A stretch of DNA of 64,000 nucleotides from the NCBI GenBank assembly GCA_013350335.1, contig CM023540.1, positions 22,299,175-22,363,174 on the forward strand. Reading direction: 5' to 3'. Below are positions 17,650-28,532 of the stretch, piece after piece. The stretch is from Chimonanthus salicifolius. Taxonomy: Eukaryota; Streptophyta; Magnoliopsida; Laurales; Calycanthaceae. A model generated the notes under the pieces. The model made no database searches. It saw only the letters and a list, made by a program, of their open reading frames with translations, and was not told the DNA's origin. Position numbers and translations under genes: made by a program. How positions within the stretch are numbered: position 1 is the first letter of the stretch; each line of letters starts with the position of its first letter.

Positions 17650-19274
17650 TTCACACGTGATGCATACGTGGTTTTTAAAGATCGATCTTTTTTAGGATTC
17701 CTGTTGGTGGATGGCTTCGTCTCCTCTTGGCTTTGGAGTTATCTGATAAAAGAGTATTTCAATAGTGGGGGCCCCATTAGATTGATAGAGTTTCATCATT
17801 GATATACATATCGTAATGATTCTTCTCCACTCAATATAATATTGTCTTCTTTGAACTCTATACACATGCTCTCACATTTTTAAAATGTTTTAGGAATTAT
17901 ATCTATACACACTCCAAAAGACCTCATTCTGGTATCGAGTATGCAGTGATGATAGTGTTTCTCTTTGGAATTCAACGATCTTCGACTTGGCTACTCTCAA
18001 GATTTTATTCTTATCATGTGATTCTGACCATGTCTAAGAGGCCTCATGCTGAAAGAAAGAATGTTGTCAAGAAGACTCAAGAGCAGGAAGTTGAGGAGTC
18101 CTCTTGGAAATGGGGGTAGATCTAGCTATGCCCTTAGGAGGACGAGGAGGAATTTCCTCACCTTGCTCGAGACTTATGCAAACAAAATGGCAAAATTAGC
18201 AAAAACGAGTAAGAAGAGGAAGATAGCTTAAGAAGAAAGGAACACACTTAAAGGAGATGATGGAGTGATCTGAAGATCCAAGTTCTAAGGTTTCTTCCAT
18301 CACTTCACATGATACAATACTCTAGCAAAGGTGTCAAGTTCTTTATAGATGGAAGTCATGACAGCCCCAGCCAGAGCTACTCTATGTCCAATCACCGGCC
18401 ATCTTAACACTGAGCACTTTTCAGAGATATGACATAGAATGAAATTTCCATTTTATCTCTATTGGTGTATCACTCATCAAGTACTGGTGAATCGATAACA
18501 CACCAGTAGGTGTAAAATAGGAATTTCACTCCATCAGTGTCTCCTAAAAGATTTTGTCCGTGTTGAGATGGGCGCCCATGTCCAATAACAATGTGGTAGC
18601 CAATTTGTATTGGGTTTAATGGAGGACAATTTTGTAATTTTACACAGTGTCTTATGTAAATAATTTTTTAAAAGACATGAAATTTAAAGATTAAGAGTAA
18701 ATTTAAAATCAACATATTAGAAAATTCAAAAATAACTTTATAAATTTATTTAAATTGATTTTTACAACATTTAATAATAATAAAAAATTCACAGTAAGCC
18801 ATTAGATAAAATCCACATGAGGCCCATCCTTATGGCATATGATCGATCATTTACCATGTATATTGACCTTAGTTACAATTTTTGGTAAAAAATTAAAATT
18901 TCAAATAATTCTTTTTTGAATATTTGTTCAATTATGTAAATTTTAGTTGATATTTAAATTGAAATTTTTCTGTAACAATCCACCCCTTACTTGTATGGAT
19001 ATTATCTACTTTGCCCATTCATACTAGTGCACGTTTTTGTTTTCTCCAATCTTCTCTTGAAAAAAGACCTCTATACAATGAAGTGTACGCATCCTATTTA
19101 TAAAACTTACGTTGGATGAGTCCATTTTCAATGTAAAACTAATGATCACGTATCATAATAGTCTCTCAATACTTTGCGCCCGCTCATATAATTTTTGTCA
19201 TATAAATTTGTTGCTGGAAGTCATATAAATTTGTTGCTGGAAGACCTGACCATTCCATTGCTTATGACAACATC
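17650..19274. other. Intergenic, no recognisable gene
   Basis: AT-rich DNA upstream of FKF1. A short reading frame beginning at a start codon near 18031 encodes a lysine-rich peptide (MSKRPHAERKNVVKKTQEQE), then stops. I do not recognise it and it could be transposon debris. No RNA genes were seen. Confidence 0.5.
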
Positions 19275-19282
19275 ATTATACT

Positions 19283-19390
19283 CAGGGGTCAAAATCTCAG
19301 TCTTATTATCGGCTGATATTTTTCTCTCTAAAAAAAAATCCACCAATATCAATCGATATATAAAGATTTTAAAAGCCGATCTCGACCTAG
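19283..19390. mobile_element. Degenerate hAT-type MITE (GATATCGGCC family)
   Basis: It starts CAGGGGTCAAAATCTC and contains ATCGGCTGATATTTTTCTCT, shared with the copies near 51.1, 54.8 and 59.2 kb. The right end is decayed (GATCTCGACCTAG). The flanking 8-mers ATTATACT (19275-19282) and ATTGTACG (19391-19398) match at 6 of 8 positions, compatible with an old 8-bp target-site duplication. Confidence 0.5.
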
Positions 19391-19630
19391 ATTGTACGTA
19401 TGACAAATGAGTTTCATTGGTGCATTCTATGCTACAAAACCATGAGCGGCATAAAGAATTGCACCTGGTTTGGCATTTCATGTGAATGTCTGATTGGAAG
19501 GATTTTATTAATTGAGGCTTGGAATAGGTTTGGATGTGGAGGAACACACCAATAATCATGTTGGGACAAAGTAAAATTTCTTTAATCAGGTAATTGGGGA
19601 GGCCCATGTCATTGAGAATGAATAAGAAAT

Positions 19631-19752
19631 TCTTTTATGTACATTTTTTTTATTTTACATGTATAAAACTGCAGAAAATCCAGTGTAAAACTCCAGGTGA
19701 TATTCACTGCTTTTAAGGCATACCAAGTGAGATCATCTTTTATGTACATTTT
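19631..19752 (-). mobile_element. SINE-like insertion with a perfect 17-bp TSD
   Basis: TCTTTTATGTACATTTT is present at 19631-19647 and 19736-19752, flanking an 88-bp insert. The insert starts with a T-run on the + strand, which is a poly-A tail if it is read on the minus strand. Its body shares AGGTGATAT and the block from TTAA to GTGAGATCAT with the longer copy at 23.2-23.4 kb. It is therefore probably a 5'-truncated member of the same SINE family. Confidence 0.75.
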
Positions 19753-20248
19753 AAATTGAGATTGAAAAAAGAAAAAAAATTACTATAATATAAAGAGATT
19801 GTTGGTTTAATTAATAAAATACTATAATCTCCACTTTCATCATTGATTATTAAAATTAAATTATTATGATGCAACTCAATGGCACATCCAATTTTTGACA
19901 TGACTGATTTTCTTTTGGAGGGAGGAAGAGCACTGCCCATTGTTTCAAAAACTAGGGACCGGACACAACTCATGAAGGCATCAAGGCACCAAGTTGAGTT
20001 ACTTCCTCCTTGGTTAGACCTGCTCAACTCGGGGGCTTTTTAGTGTAAATATGGCTAATTTAATTAAATTTAAATTAAGTATTCAAATAGAAAGAGAATT
20101 GATTTGGACACCAGTATTTTTAATAACATTGTTCTAATGAGAATAATTTTACAATGAATTATATTTTATCATTATAAATTGAAAATTCAATTTTAAAATG
20201 AAGGAGCAAAATAGATTTTTTTTTTTAATTTATCACTATAGAATTGTA

Positions 20249-20848
20249 AAAACTGTGATACCTTGCTCCAACTGATGTGGGAAGAGTCCCACGTCAGTTT
20301 GGAGGGAGGCGAGTGAAAGGGTTTTAAGTGGCCACCCCTCATACTCAAGCATGACGTATTTCGGGCCTGGCCACATGAGCCTGGGCCTAAATGCAAAATC
20401 GTGCTGGTTCGAGCTGTGTGTTAAGGCCAAAGCGAACAATATCTTACTGAGTCAAGCCCTAAGCCCTGTATTCAGGTCAGGTCGTTACAAATTTGGTATC
20501 AGAGCCGAGTTCAACACTCGTACTATGTGGGCCTATCATCCTTCTCTGGAGTTGTTGAGCTGGACCGGGTCGAGCCGGGGACGGCTCGAGGCTTTAGGAA
20601 GAGTGATTGTGATACCTTGCTCCAACTGATATGGGAAGAGTCCCACATCGGTTTGGAAGGAGGAGAGTGAAGGGGTTTTAAGTGGCCACCCCTCATACTC
20701 AAGCATGACGCGTTTTGGGCCAGGCTACGTGGGGTTGGGTCCAAATGTAAAACCGTGCGGGTTCGAGCTGTGTGTAAGGTCCAAAGCGGACAATATCTTG
20801 CTGAGTCAAGCTCTAAGTCCTGTATTCGGATCGGATCGTTACAAAAAC
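20249..20848 (+). mobile_element. TRIM (terminal-repeat retrotransposon in miniature), complete
   Basis: Two LTRs of exactly 236 bp, 20254-20489 and 20608-20843, each begin TGTGATACC and end TTACA. They enclose only 118 bp. Right after the left LTR lies TGGTATCAGAGC (20494-20505), the primer-binding site complementary to the initiator tRNA-Met 3' end. The 5-bp TSD AAAAC flanks both sides (20249-20253 and 20844-20848). By eye the LTRs differ at about 30 positions, mostly transitions, so the insertion is not recent. No protein is encoded, so it needs enzymes in trans. The LTR carries the TCCCACATCGG motif common in plant LTRs. Confidence 0.95.
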
Positions 20849-20910
20849 ATTTGTACCCAAATCAATTCTCAAATATAAAATCATTTTTCAGTAATTTTAG
20901 TGAAAAAAAT

Positions 20911-20936
20911 GTAATATATATATATATATATATATT
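20911..20936. repeat. TA dinucleotide microsatellite
   Basis: Uninterrupted alternating TA run just downstream of the TRIM. Similar runs lie at 29811-29834 and 31139-31162. Confidence 0.9.
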
Positions 20937-23235
20937 AAAAGGCTTTTGCAACGAGGCCAACAATATAAGCCACATATCTTCCTTGAGAGACACATAAAAT
21001 GTTTGTGACCCCACTCTATGCATCTAGCAGAGATCAATCATTTTGTATTTTCAATATAGAATAACCATTTGTTGATTTATTCAAAAAAAATATTTATTAA
21101 CATTCATATTGTCCTTTTTTGAAATTTTGACAATTGATAATGATATATTGATAATGAATTACCATTTAGTATTTTTAAATTTTAACAAATGATCAATCTT
21201 ACAAACATGCTATATGTCTTTAGCCATCATTTTTGGTGTCCCGACACTCTAACTCTACCACTCCAAGGGTAAGGTTTTTTTTCTTATTTACCTATGGGTA
21301 ACCCAGCTTAAAACTTTTACGGGTGAGCCCACTATCCCTAAAACACACTAAGATTAAGCCATGGAGCCTAAAAAAGAGTTTGTGCATAAATGTTTTCATA
21401 AAAATTGATTATTTTGAAGATTCTTTTTTCATAGCAAATAGAATTTGTAAATTTTGTTATAAACATTTAACATTTTTTAATGTTTTGTGTTATAAAAGGG
21501 TTTCCATGATGTACGAATGAATTTTTGTTTTCTATTTTCAAATGACTGATGTATAAGTTATAACTTAATTGTACTTATTTTAAATGATACTGTTCATCTT
21601 CATCATAATAATTATATCTACAGTAAAAATAATAAAACTATATACATTTATGTAGTTTATTCAACTTATATTTTACTTATAATAGTAATATTATGTAATA
21701 AAATGTGCAATTAAATTAAATTTTGACCTAATTTCCTTCAATATAATCTAAAAACTCATAACTTAAGTCGAGTCAAGTCAGTTTACAAGTCAGGGTGTTT
21801 AGGCATGGAATATGGGTGAATTAAGACATAGGTCATGTAATAAATCACAATATTATAATTTGTAATAAATCACAATATTATAATTAGTTAAGTTGAACTA
21901 TGACCTTGAGTGAAGTTTGTGAATTGAATCATAAGTTGAATTAGGCTGGTAATGGGTTGGGCCAGTTGAGCTAATGATTGAAAAAATGGATCAAGTCAAT
22001 CGAATCACAGATTGGATCATGGATAATGAATTAGGAGATGAGTTATGATAGAATTAGATCATGAGCGTTGAAATTCAAAGTCGTAAAAATCGATTTTTAA
22101 CTCTCTCTCTAGACTTCATTTTTCTATATTTTCTAAAATTCTTTTGAAATGTCTAAGTTATGAAAACAATATTTTTTAAATCATCTCAAAGAAATATTTT
22201 AAGGCTTTGAAAATCTTTTAGATATTTAATTCATGTTATTGAAGTTATGGGCCTGTTTTAGGTAAATAATAAATTGAAAGTCATTTAAGCCTCTAATTGT
22301 CTTATTTTATTTAACGAATTTGAATCACCGGCCAAAAGTTTTTTACAGTCCTGACCGCCCATTTGATAGTGACCATTTCTTAAATTTTTGAAAATATTTA
22401 AATATACATCAGAAGAAGAGGAAACTTGGGACAAACACCGATATTTTTATTATAAAGAATACTGATGTATTCTTTATTTTTTACATAATAATAAGTAAGA
22501 AAAAAATTAGTGTCTAATGTTATAAAAAATACTGATGTCCCTATTAATTCTCGTGAAAAAATTATGAGAAAATTAAAATATCAATGTGTATAATTTGATT
22601 CATCTAAAAATTCAGTATGATATCAATGAGTTAATCACCATTCATTTTAAAACAAATAAATCTAACATTGATGAAAATGTATTCAAAAGTTAGATAAATA
22701 GTTCATGTAATTACTGCAAGATTTTCAACATATGGTCATTTTACAAAAAATTATAATGGCACTCACTAATTTTATTTTATTTTTTTAAAGGAGAGATCAA
22801 ATTATTGAATTAGAGAATTCCTAAATCTAAGCTAATATTTGAAAACATATAAAAAAAATGTTATAAGAGATTTTCAAATTTTAGATCAACTAAAATGTAG
22901 AAAAGTGGCATTTAAGTAATTAAAGGAAGAAATGAGGGCAAAGTATTGAAGTGATCTACGCAGCAACAGTCAGCTGATATATTGTTGTTAATGGGTGGCG
23001 TGGCGAAGATATTTCCTGCATAAATATCTTGTCGAGACTACCCACCCAGAAGCTGCCACGTCATTGCTTAGATGATATTTTGATCTGGACGCCAACGACC
23101 GCCAATGTACTGCCTTTGGCTCCTCAATCCTTATGGAATATGCCCACTCCCAACTCCCAGTACTGCTGGCCCGACTTTCTAATTGGATTCCCCAATTATT
23201 TACTTTTAGTTTTTCATTTATAATTTTTATTTCTA

Positions 23236-23395
23236 CTTTTTAAATTTATGAGTGAAAAAGGGTAAAAAATTCAATGTAAAATTTGTACAGGTGATATCTA
23301 TCACCCTTAAAACACACCACGTGAGATCATAGGTGCTCAAACCCGACACCTTCCTCTTCAGTGGACTACTTGAACTACACCTAATTTTAAATTTG
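23236..23395 (-). mobile_element. tRNA-derived SINE, minus strand
   Basis: On the minus strand an A-box-like AGTTCAAGTAGTCC (around 23366-23379) is followed at normal spacing by a B-box-like GGTTTGAGCAC (23333-23343), then a body and an A-rich end. The body matches the insert at 19648-19735. Flanks TTTTAAATTTATG (left) and TTTTAAATTTGATG (right) may be an imperfect target-site duplication. Confidence 0.55.
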
Positions 23396-26300
23396 ATGGT
23401 TAAAATCAAGCATTTGATTTGACATATTTAAATATGAATTAATCATTAAAATGGTTTAGTCACCATTAATTTTATATTGTGTTTTCTCTTTTTATCTTTT
23501 ATTAAAGATCTTTTTTCTATTTGCTATTATAATATCCTGGAAGCAAAAAGATTTTTAAAAAAAATATTATATTTTAATATAACAATATATTATATTATTA
23601 TAATGTTATACTAACATTATAATTTAAAATGATTTAATTCAGCAATTAAATCAAATTGTGCTAAAAAAAAGTCTAATTAACTATTATGAATTTCTATTTC
23701 TTATAAACATTTAACATATAATTACTCTTTATTTTCAAAACACTTTGCAAATTCCATTTATCGTCATTTCTATTACAAAAGACACAAGTTGAGTTGATTG
23801 GCTATACTTAGTGACATTAAAATGTGAGACAAATGCAATGTGCAAGACACTAATTTCATAAAATTAATTTTGAATCTATTATTTATTTGAAGCTCATAAA
23901 TCATATTAATTTGAAATATGATTTTTCAACTAGGTAAAGTTTGAGTCATCCTTATCCAATCATCAATCTACTCAATGAGTAGGGTCAAATTAGATAAACT
24001 AAATTTTGAATCGACTAAATTGAGTTCTTAGTTCCTAATCAAGTTCTTCAGCTGCATCAGATGCGATTAAAGTATTCTAACCTGGTTTTGCCATAGCATC
24101 TATTCTTCTTCTCTGCTCCCCAAAAATTGGATTTTTTTTACTCTCGTCATCCAATAGCAAGATTGAGGTTTGGTTCTTCTGTCTATTATGGTCCTAATTT
24201 GTTTACAGATGTGGATTTGAGTATTAGAATGGACAATACTACCTCTCTTCGTTGAATTCTCTACCTTTTTTTTATTCTTTGAGCCGGTATTTCTGTTCCC
24301 TTTGATGGTACTTGTTGTTTTCTCATCAAATCTCTTGATTGAAGACTGGTTTGTTGTTCTTCTTGATCCTACTTCTTGTCATTTGAGTCTAGTCTGCTAT
24401 TCTTCATTAGATAAGTGTTACTTGTAAAATGGGCTTCATTTCAGTTGCCTAAATGAGATTGGTCTTGGCTGTTTGGTCCTCTTCTTTATTTTGGTTTTTC
24501 TTACTCAATTTCAGGAAGATGGTCATCAGTCATGTATTTTCTTTTTTCCGTGGTAAAAAGGAAATTTCATTAGAAATAAGAGAGATACAAAGTGAAAAAG
24601 GATAAATCTAATAAGAGAGATACAAAGTGAAAAAGGATAAAACAACAAAAGGGAGCTTAAAAGAGTTAGGCCAAAGAACAAGCAGAAAAGGTTAATCAGC
24701 AACAAAACACCAATCCACCATTAAAGCAGTTACCCTCCCGATAAATTAAAAACGCCCTGACTCGGCCCATGAACCCCATTATTAGTGAAAAAATCTACTA
24801 CACCATTAGCCATGTAGTTGAGAATTGAGATTGATACTTTTGTTTGTTTCTCCTCTTTTTCCTTTTTTTTTTTTCTGGGTTTTCTTAAGTTTGGGAGCAT
24901 AGTTAAAAGTCATATAATTTGGCATTTGGGATTTCTACAATTCTACACATTCATTCCAATCATGAAGCTAGTTTGGTTTCTTGGGCTATTGGTCCTCTGT
25001 TTTGGAGTGCCTTCAAATGCAGAAAGTGGGCTCTTGGTCCTCTGTTTTTAAATCCAAGCTTGTTGTTACTATGCAAGACACAAGATTTAATGGATTTCTT
25101 GGCATTGTCAAAGGTAATTTTTTTCAAATGATTTGTCAAAGGAAAATTATTACCCGGGAAGATGCCTTTTCATTGTTTAGTGGTCTGTTTTCTAATTTTG
25201 TTTTCATTTGTTCATTAAGTGGTTGCCCTGTTTTCCTTTCTTTGATACTTAACCAAATTCTAATTGCTTTGTAATTATTGCCCAAAAGCCTTAATCATGT
25301 AGACTCCTCAAGATGTATGATGCACATGTGTCTGGACACACGCATCAGTGTCAGATATACGCACACATCCTATTTTATTTAATCTAAAGTTGTGATTGAA
25401 AGTTCAGACTAATTTGTTGTAAACCAATTGACAACGTCTAATTTCTCTTGAACTAACCCAATTTAGACAGATTCCATGTGATTTGGGCTGAATATAGGTT
25501 TATGGTCTGGTTTGGGTCTGATTGTGTTCAGCCTAGGCTAGTTTATCAAAAGGCCCAGCCATCCAGGTGACCCATTCAAGCCAACAAGTTACAAAAACAG
25601 ATCAGTTTTTGCAAATGGGCTAAGCCTGCACCTGCATAGGCTTGTGGAAGCCTAAATAATATTTTCTTTGGCAGTGGGTTTGGGGAGGGGGAATTCAGCC
25701 TTAAAAAGGGTTTTATCTTTTCAATTTATTCGAAAAAAAAAAAAAACTAATATGTTTTCTATAATTTTACAAATTACAAAAGCCCTTAACTTCTAATTAA
25801 AATTTTACAGATGCTCCTTGACCATATTTACTTATTATTTGTTGAAGTTTTGCTTTGATATTTTTTAAATGTACATTATGGAGCCCAATTTCAAGTCAAC
25901 AGTATTTAAGAGCGAGGTTGACTAAAAGGTAATTTATAATTCATTAATGTCACAAAAATCAATTAGATTAGATGATCATAGATTTAGACTTTGATGATAG
26001 AAATTAATGTTGCAATGGAACTTTAGTTTCAATTCTATGTTAAATGTTATTTTAATTGCAATATGTCAATTGTATGACGTGTAATGGGTGGCTCCAAAAG
26101 ATAAATCATATAATATGAGTTGCTATACAAAAGTTGACATTTAGGGGCTTTTTAAAAAATTAATTAAAATTTAGATATTTTTAATCTATAAAAGATAGAT
26201 TTTTTCAATTAAATTAAAAGTATGAAGAATTTTTAACTTGCACAGGTAATTCGTTGGTCTAAACTTTTAACATTAAACTAAAAGTCTTAAATTCGACTCC

Positions 26301-26474
26301 TCTAAATACATTAGACTTATAATTGATTTCGTATATTGAACATGATTATTCTCGATCGGATCGAATGGAGATAAGATAGTATAAAAGGTTAAAGAGAATA
26401 TATTCCTTTTATAAAAAGACCCTAAAAAATCATGGGTCATGGGCTCCATCTATGATAGAGTCATGAAAACAACA

Positions 26475-26549
26475 CCTTATCCAGTCACAGATATCTTGCC
26501 ATCCATTGAATTATAGATTACCCTTATCCAAACGATGCCTAATATAAAT
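26475..26549 (+). promoter_or_regulatory. LIR1 promoter: two I-boxes and a TATA box
   Basis: CCTTATCC occurs at 26475-26482 and 26522-26529. Its reverse complement GGATAAGG contains the I-box core GATAAG found in light-regulated plant promoters. TATAAAT lies at 26543-26549, 56 bp before the LIR1 start codon. Positions fit a short leader. Activity is inferred, not shown. Confidence 0.6.
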
Positions 26550-26604
26550 TTCTAATTCTGCCTTCAGATTCATCCTCCAAATCCCTACTTCTACAACCAT
26601 CAAA

Positions 26605-28197
26605 ATGCAAGCAGTCTTGTTATCTGCATCTTCCCTTCCATTGATACCCATCAAGAATTCACTGTCATGGCGGCCATCTCCAAAACATTACAAAACGAAA
26701 GCTCTTCCCCGGATCAAAACTTCCATCACCGCCGCTCCTTCTGAACCATCTACAGTTGATTACAGCTCTTCAACTTCGTATGCTACCTTCTCTTCTAAAT
26801 TTCCACCCTTACCCACTAGTGTTCTGTTTCGAGTGTGTAGAGATTGTTAAATCATACAAACATGATTGTACTTCAGTTCTTCTTCTTCTTCTTCTTCTTC
26901 TTTAGATGGTGACATGAATCTGCAACTTTTGTAGTTGATGCTGAGTTCTCACCAACTGTGATTTGAATGTACATTTTCAGTGTCTTTCCGGCAGAAGCTT
27001 GTGAAACAGTCGGGGGAGAAGCTTGCAGTGCAGAAATGTATCCTGAAGTGAACCCCAAATCAGAAGCTGGCAGTGCAAAAGAGCGTGTGGTTAGAGAGGA
27101 GGTTGACAGGGAATACGTCGAATACAGTGAGCCCAAGACGTAAGATCTCCTCTGATTTTAGTTTTCAGTCTTGGAAACAAATTAGAAGTAAGGCTCTGCC
27201 GGAGAAATGAATTTTTCATGAAATCATATTGTTTTTTTTATGATGGAGCACTCCGGGACTGCACCTCCTTGAGGTGGCGCAAGCTCCTGTGAGCCACCGA
27301 CGTTAGGATTAGTACTGGACTCGAACCAAGAATTGCTTAGCACTTAGAATCAATCTCAAAAGAGTAGTTCACTACGTTGAGTTACTCAATTCCTTTAAAA
27401 ATTTCTAAATCTCCTTCTATATTTTTAAAGTAGGACTCACAGTCCCAACAATTCTCTTCCTCCAGAACGAGGTCAGCCATCGTGTCCTCGTAAGGAATCT
27501 CCTACTCCACATAAGATAGCATGAGACATTGATATCACTTATTAAGATTTGAGTATCTATCTCCAAAGACTAGTCTATTAGATGAAGTGACCCAAGTCAT
27601 TTATAAATCTTTAGATCTCCCTCAACACTTCCAATGTAGGATTCATTCACAATCCTAACAATCCCTCCTTCCATGAGGCCAAGCATTACGTTTGCCTTCA
27701 GAATCTCCTGAGTTCACACATGAGAAAGTCTGAGACCTAACTATTCGCAATCTTAACAATCCCTCCTTCCATGAGGCTAGGCATTGCATCTACCTTCAAA
27801 ATCTCCTGAGTTCACATATGAAATAGCCTGAGACCTGACTCATATAACTTATTAGGATTTAGATATCTATCTCAAAAGACTACCCTATTAGATGGAGTGA
27901 CCTAAGTCCTTTGTAAATTCATAGATCACCCTCTCTACTTTTAACATAGAATTCGGTTTTTGCAGACCCAACCGTTGTTCTATGAAACATCTAAAATCAA
28001 TTGGAAAGCTATTTGCAAAGTTTGTGACAAATCATGTCCACTGTGACAGTAATTTCCACAAAACTTAATAAGACTGACATGTTTTAATTTCATGTTACAG
28101 GGTATTTCCAGGTGAGGCATGTGACGATCTTGGAGGAGAATTCTGTGAGCCAGAGTATCAAGAGGGTGTTTATCAAGACAAAATCCTCTCTAAATGA
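26605..28197 (+). CDS. LIR1: Light-regulated protein 1 (LIR1), chloroplast
   Basis: Small chloroplast protein that in Arabidopsis and rice helps attach leaf-type ferredoxin-NADP reductase to thylakoid partners TIC62 and TROL. Exons are 26605-26777, 26981-27139 and 28101-28197, giving 142 aa, close to the family length of about 130-140. Residues 1 to about 45 are rich in Ser, Lys and Arg without acids, as in a transit peptide. After VDYSSSTS come two copies of the LIR1 motif, VFPAEACETVGGEAC (residues 59-73) and VFPGEACDDLGGEFC (residues 112-126), each with a conserved cysteine pair. EEVDREYVEYSEPKT links them. Junction phases agree and GT-AG sites are intact. Intron 2 contains LTR-like repeats. 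An AATAAA lies at 28381-28386. I-boxes upstream fit light control. Confidence 0.95.
27230..27960 (-). repeat. Array of LTR-like units in LIR1 intron 2
   Basis: Three alignable units on the minus strand begin TGTTGGGACTGTGAGTCC (right edge near 27451), TGTTAGGATTGTGAATGAAT (near 27661) and TGTTAAGATTGCGAATA (near 27760). Each is followed by related sequence including CTCCATCTAATAG-type text. A TCCTACATTGG-like motif matches the TCCCACATTGG found near the start of many plant LTRs. The arrangement looks like tandem or nested copies of a TRIM-type LTR. No primer-binding site or TSD was identified. Confidence 0.5.
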
Positions 28198-28380
28198 ATG
28201 AGGATCATTCTCAAATTGTATTCACTGTAAATGCTTATAGCTGAGACTATGTGAGAATGGAGTACCATCAAACATGTTCAGATTATAGATTAAGCAGACG
28301 ATATAAAATGATGTGATTAATCTGCTCTATGTTAAATTTTAAGTAGAGAGGGAGAGACATTTAAAAAATTGAATTGAAAT

Positions 28381-28386
28381 AATAAA
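28381..28386 (+). terminator. Putative poly(A) signal of LIR1
   Basis: AATAAA, 184 bp past the LIR1 stop codon in A-rich sequence. Assignment is by position. Confidence 0.45.
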
Positions 28387-28419
28387 GAAAGATAAGTTAA
28401 ATTATAAGTAGCATGAAGT

Positions 28420-28532
28420 ATGATTTTGCGGGTTGGAGTCCCATGGCCCAACTCTGGTATACCTCACCCATGGGAGTTTTAGTAAGATTGAGTTGAGTTT
28501 TCCATATGTAAATTCAAAAAAAAAATGATTTT
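28420..28532 (+). mobile_element. 5'-truncated SINE-like insertion with TSD
   Basis: ATGATTTT at 28420-28427 and 28525-28532 flanks a 97-bp insert ending in a run of A. Near its left end is GGTTGGAGTCCC, similar to a Pol III B box. An A box is missing, so the copy appears truncated at the 5' end. Confidence 0.55.

Larger units (their letters stand above)
20849..26470. other. AT-rich intergenic region
   Basis: No gene recognised over 5.6 kb upstream of LIR1. It contains a TA microsatellite (20911-20936), a SINE at 23.2-23.4 kb, a diverged relative of that SINE near 21.25-21.35 kb, and low-complexity A/T tracts. Short ORFs (for example 24818-25274) lack conserved domains and look random. Confidence 0.6.

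Noticed and set aside
25470..25660. Decayed MITE with GGGCCT-type words
   Set aside because: Words resemble other repeats, but no inverted ends could be aligned.
27230..27400. Minus-strand tRNA-derived SINE with a GGTTCGAGTCC B box
   Set aside because: The supposed A-box region is part of a unit repeated further along the intron, so the LTR-like array explains it better.
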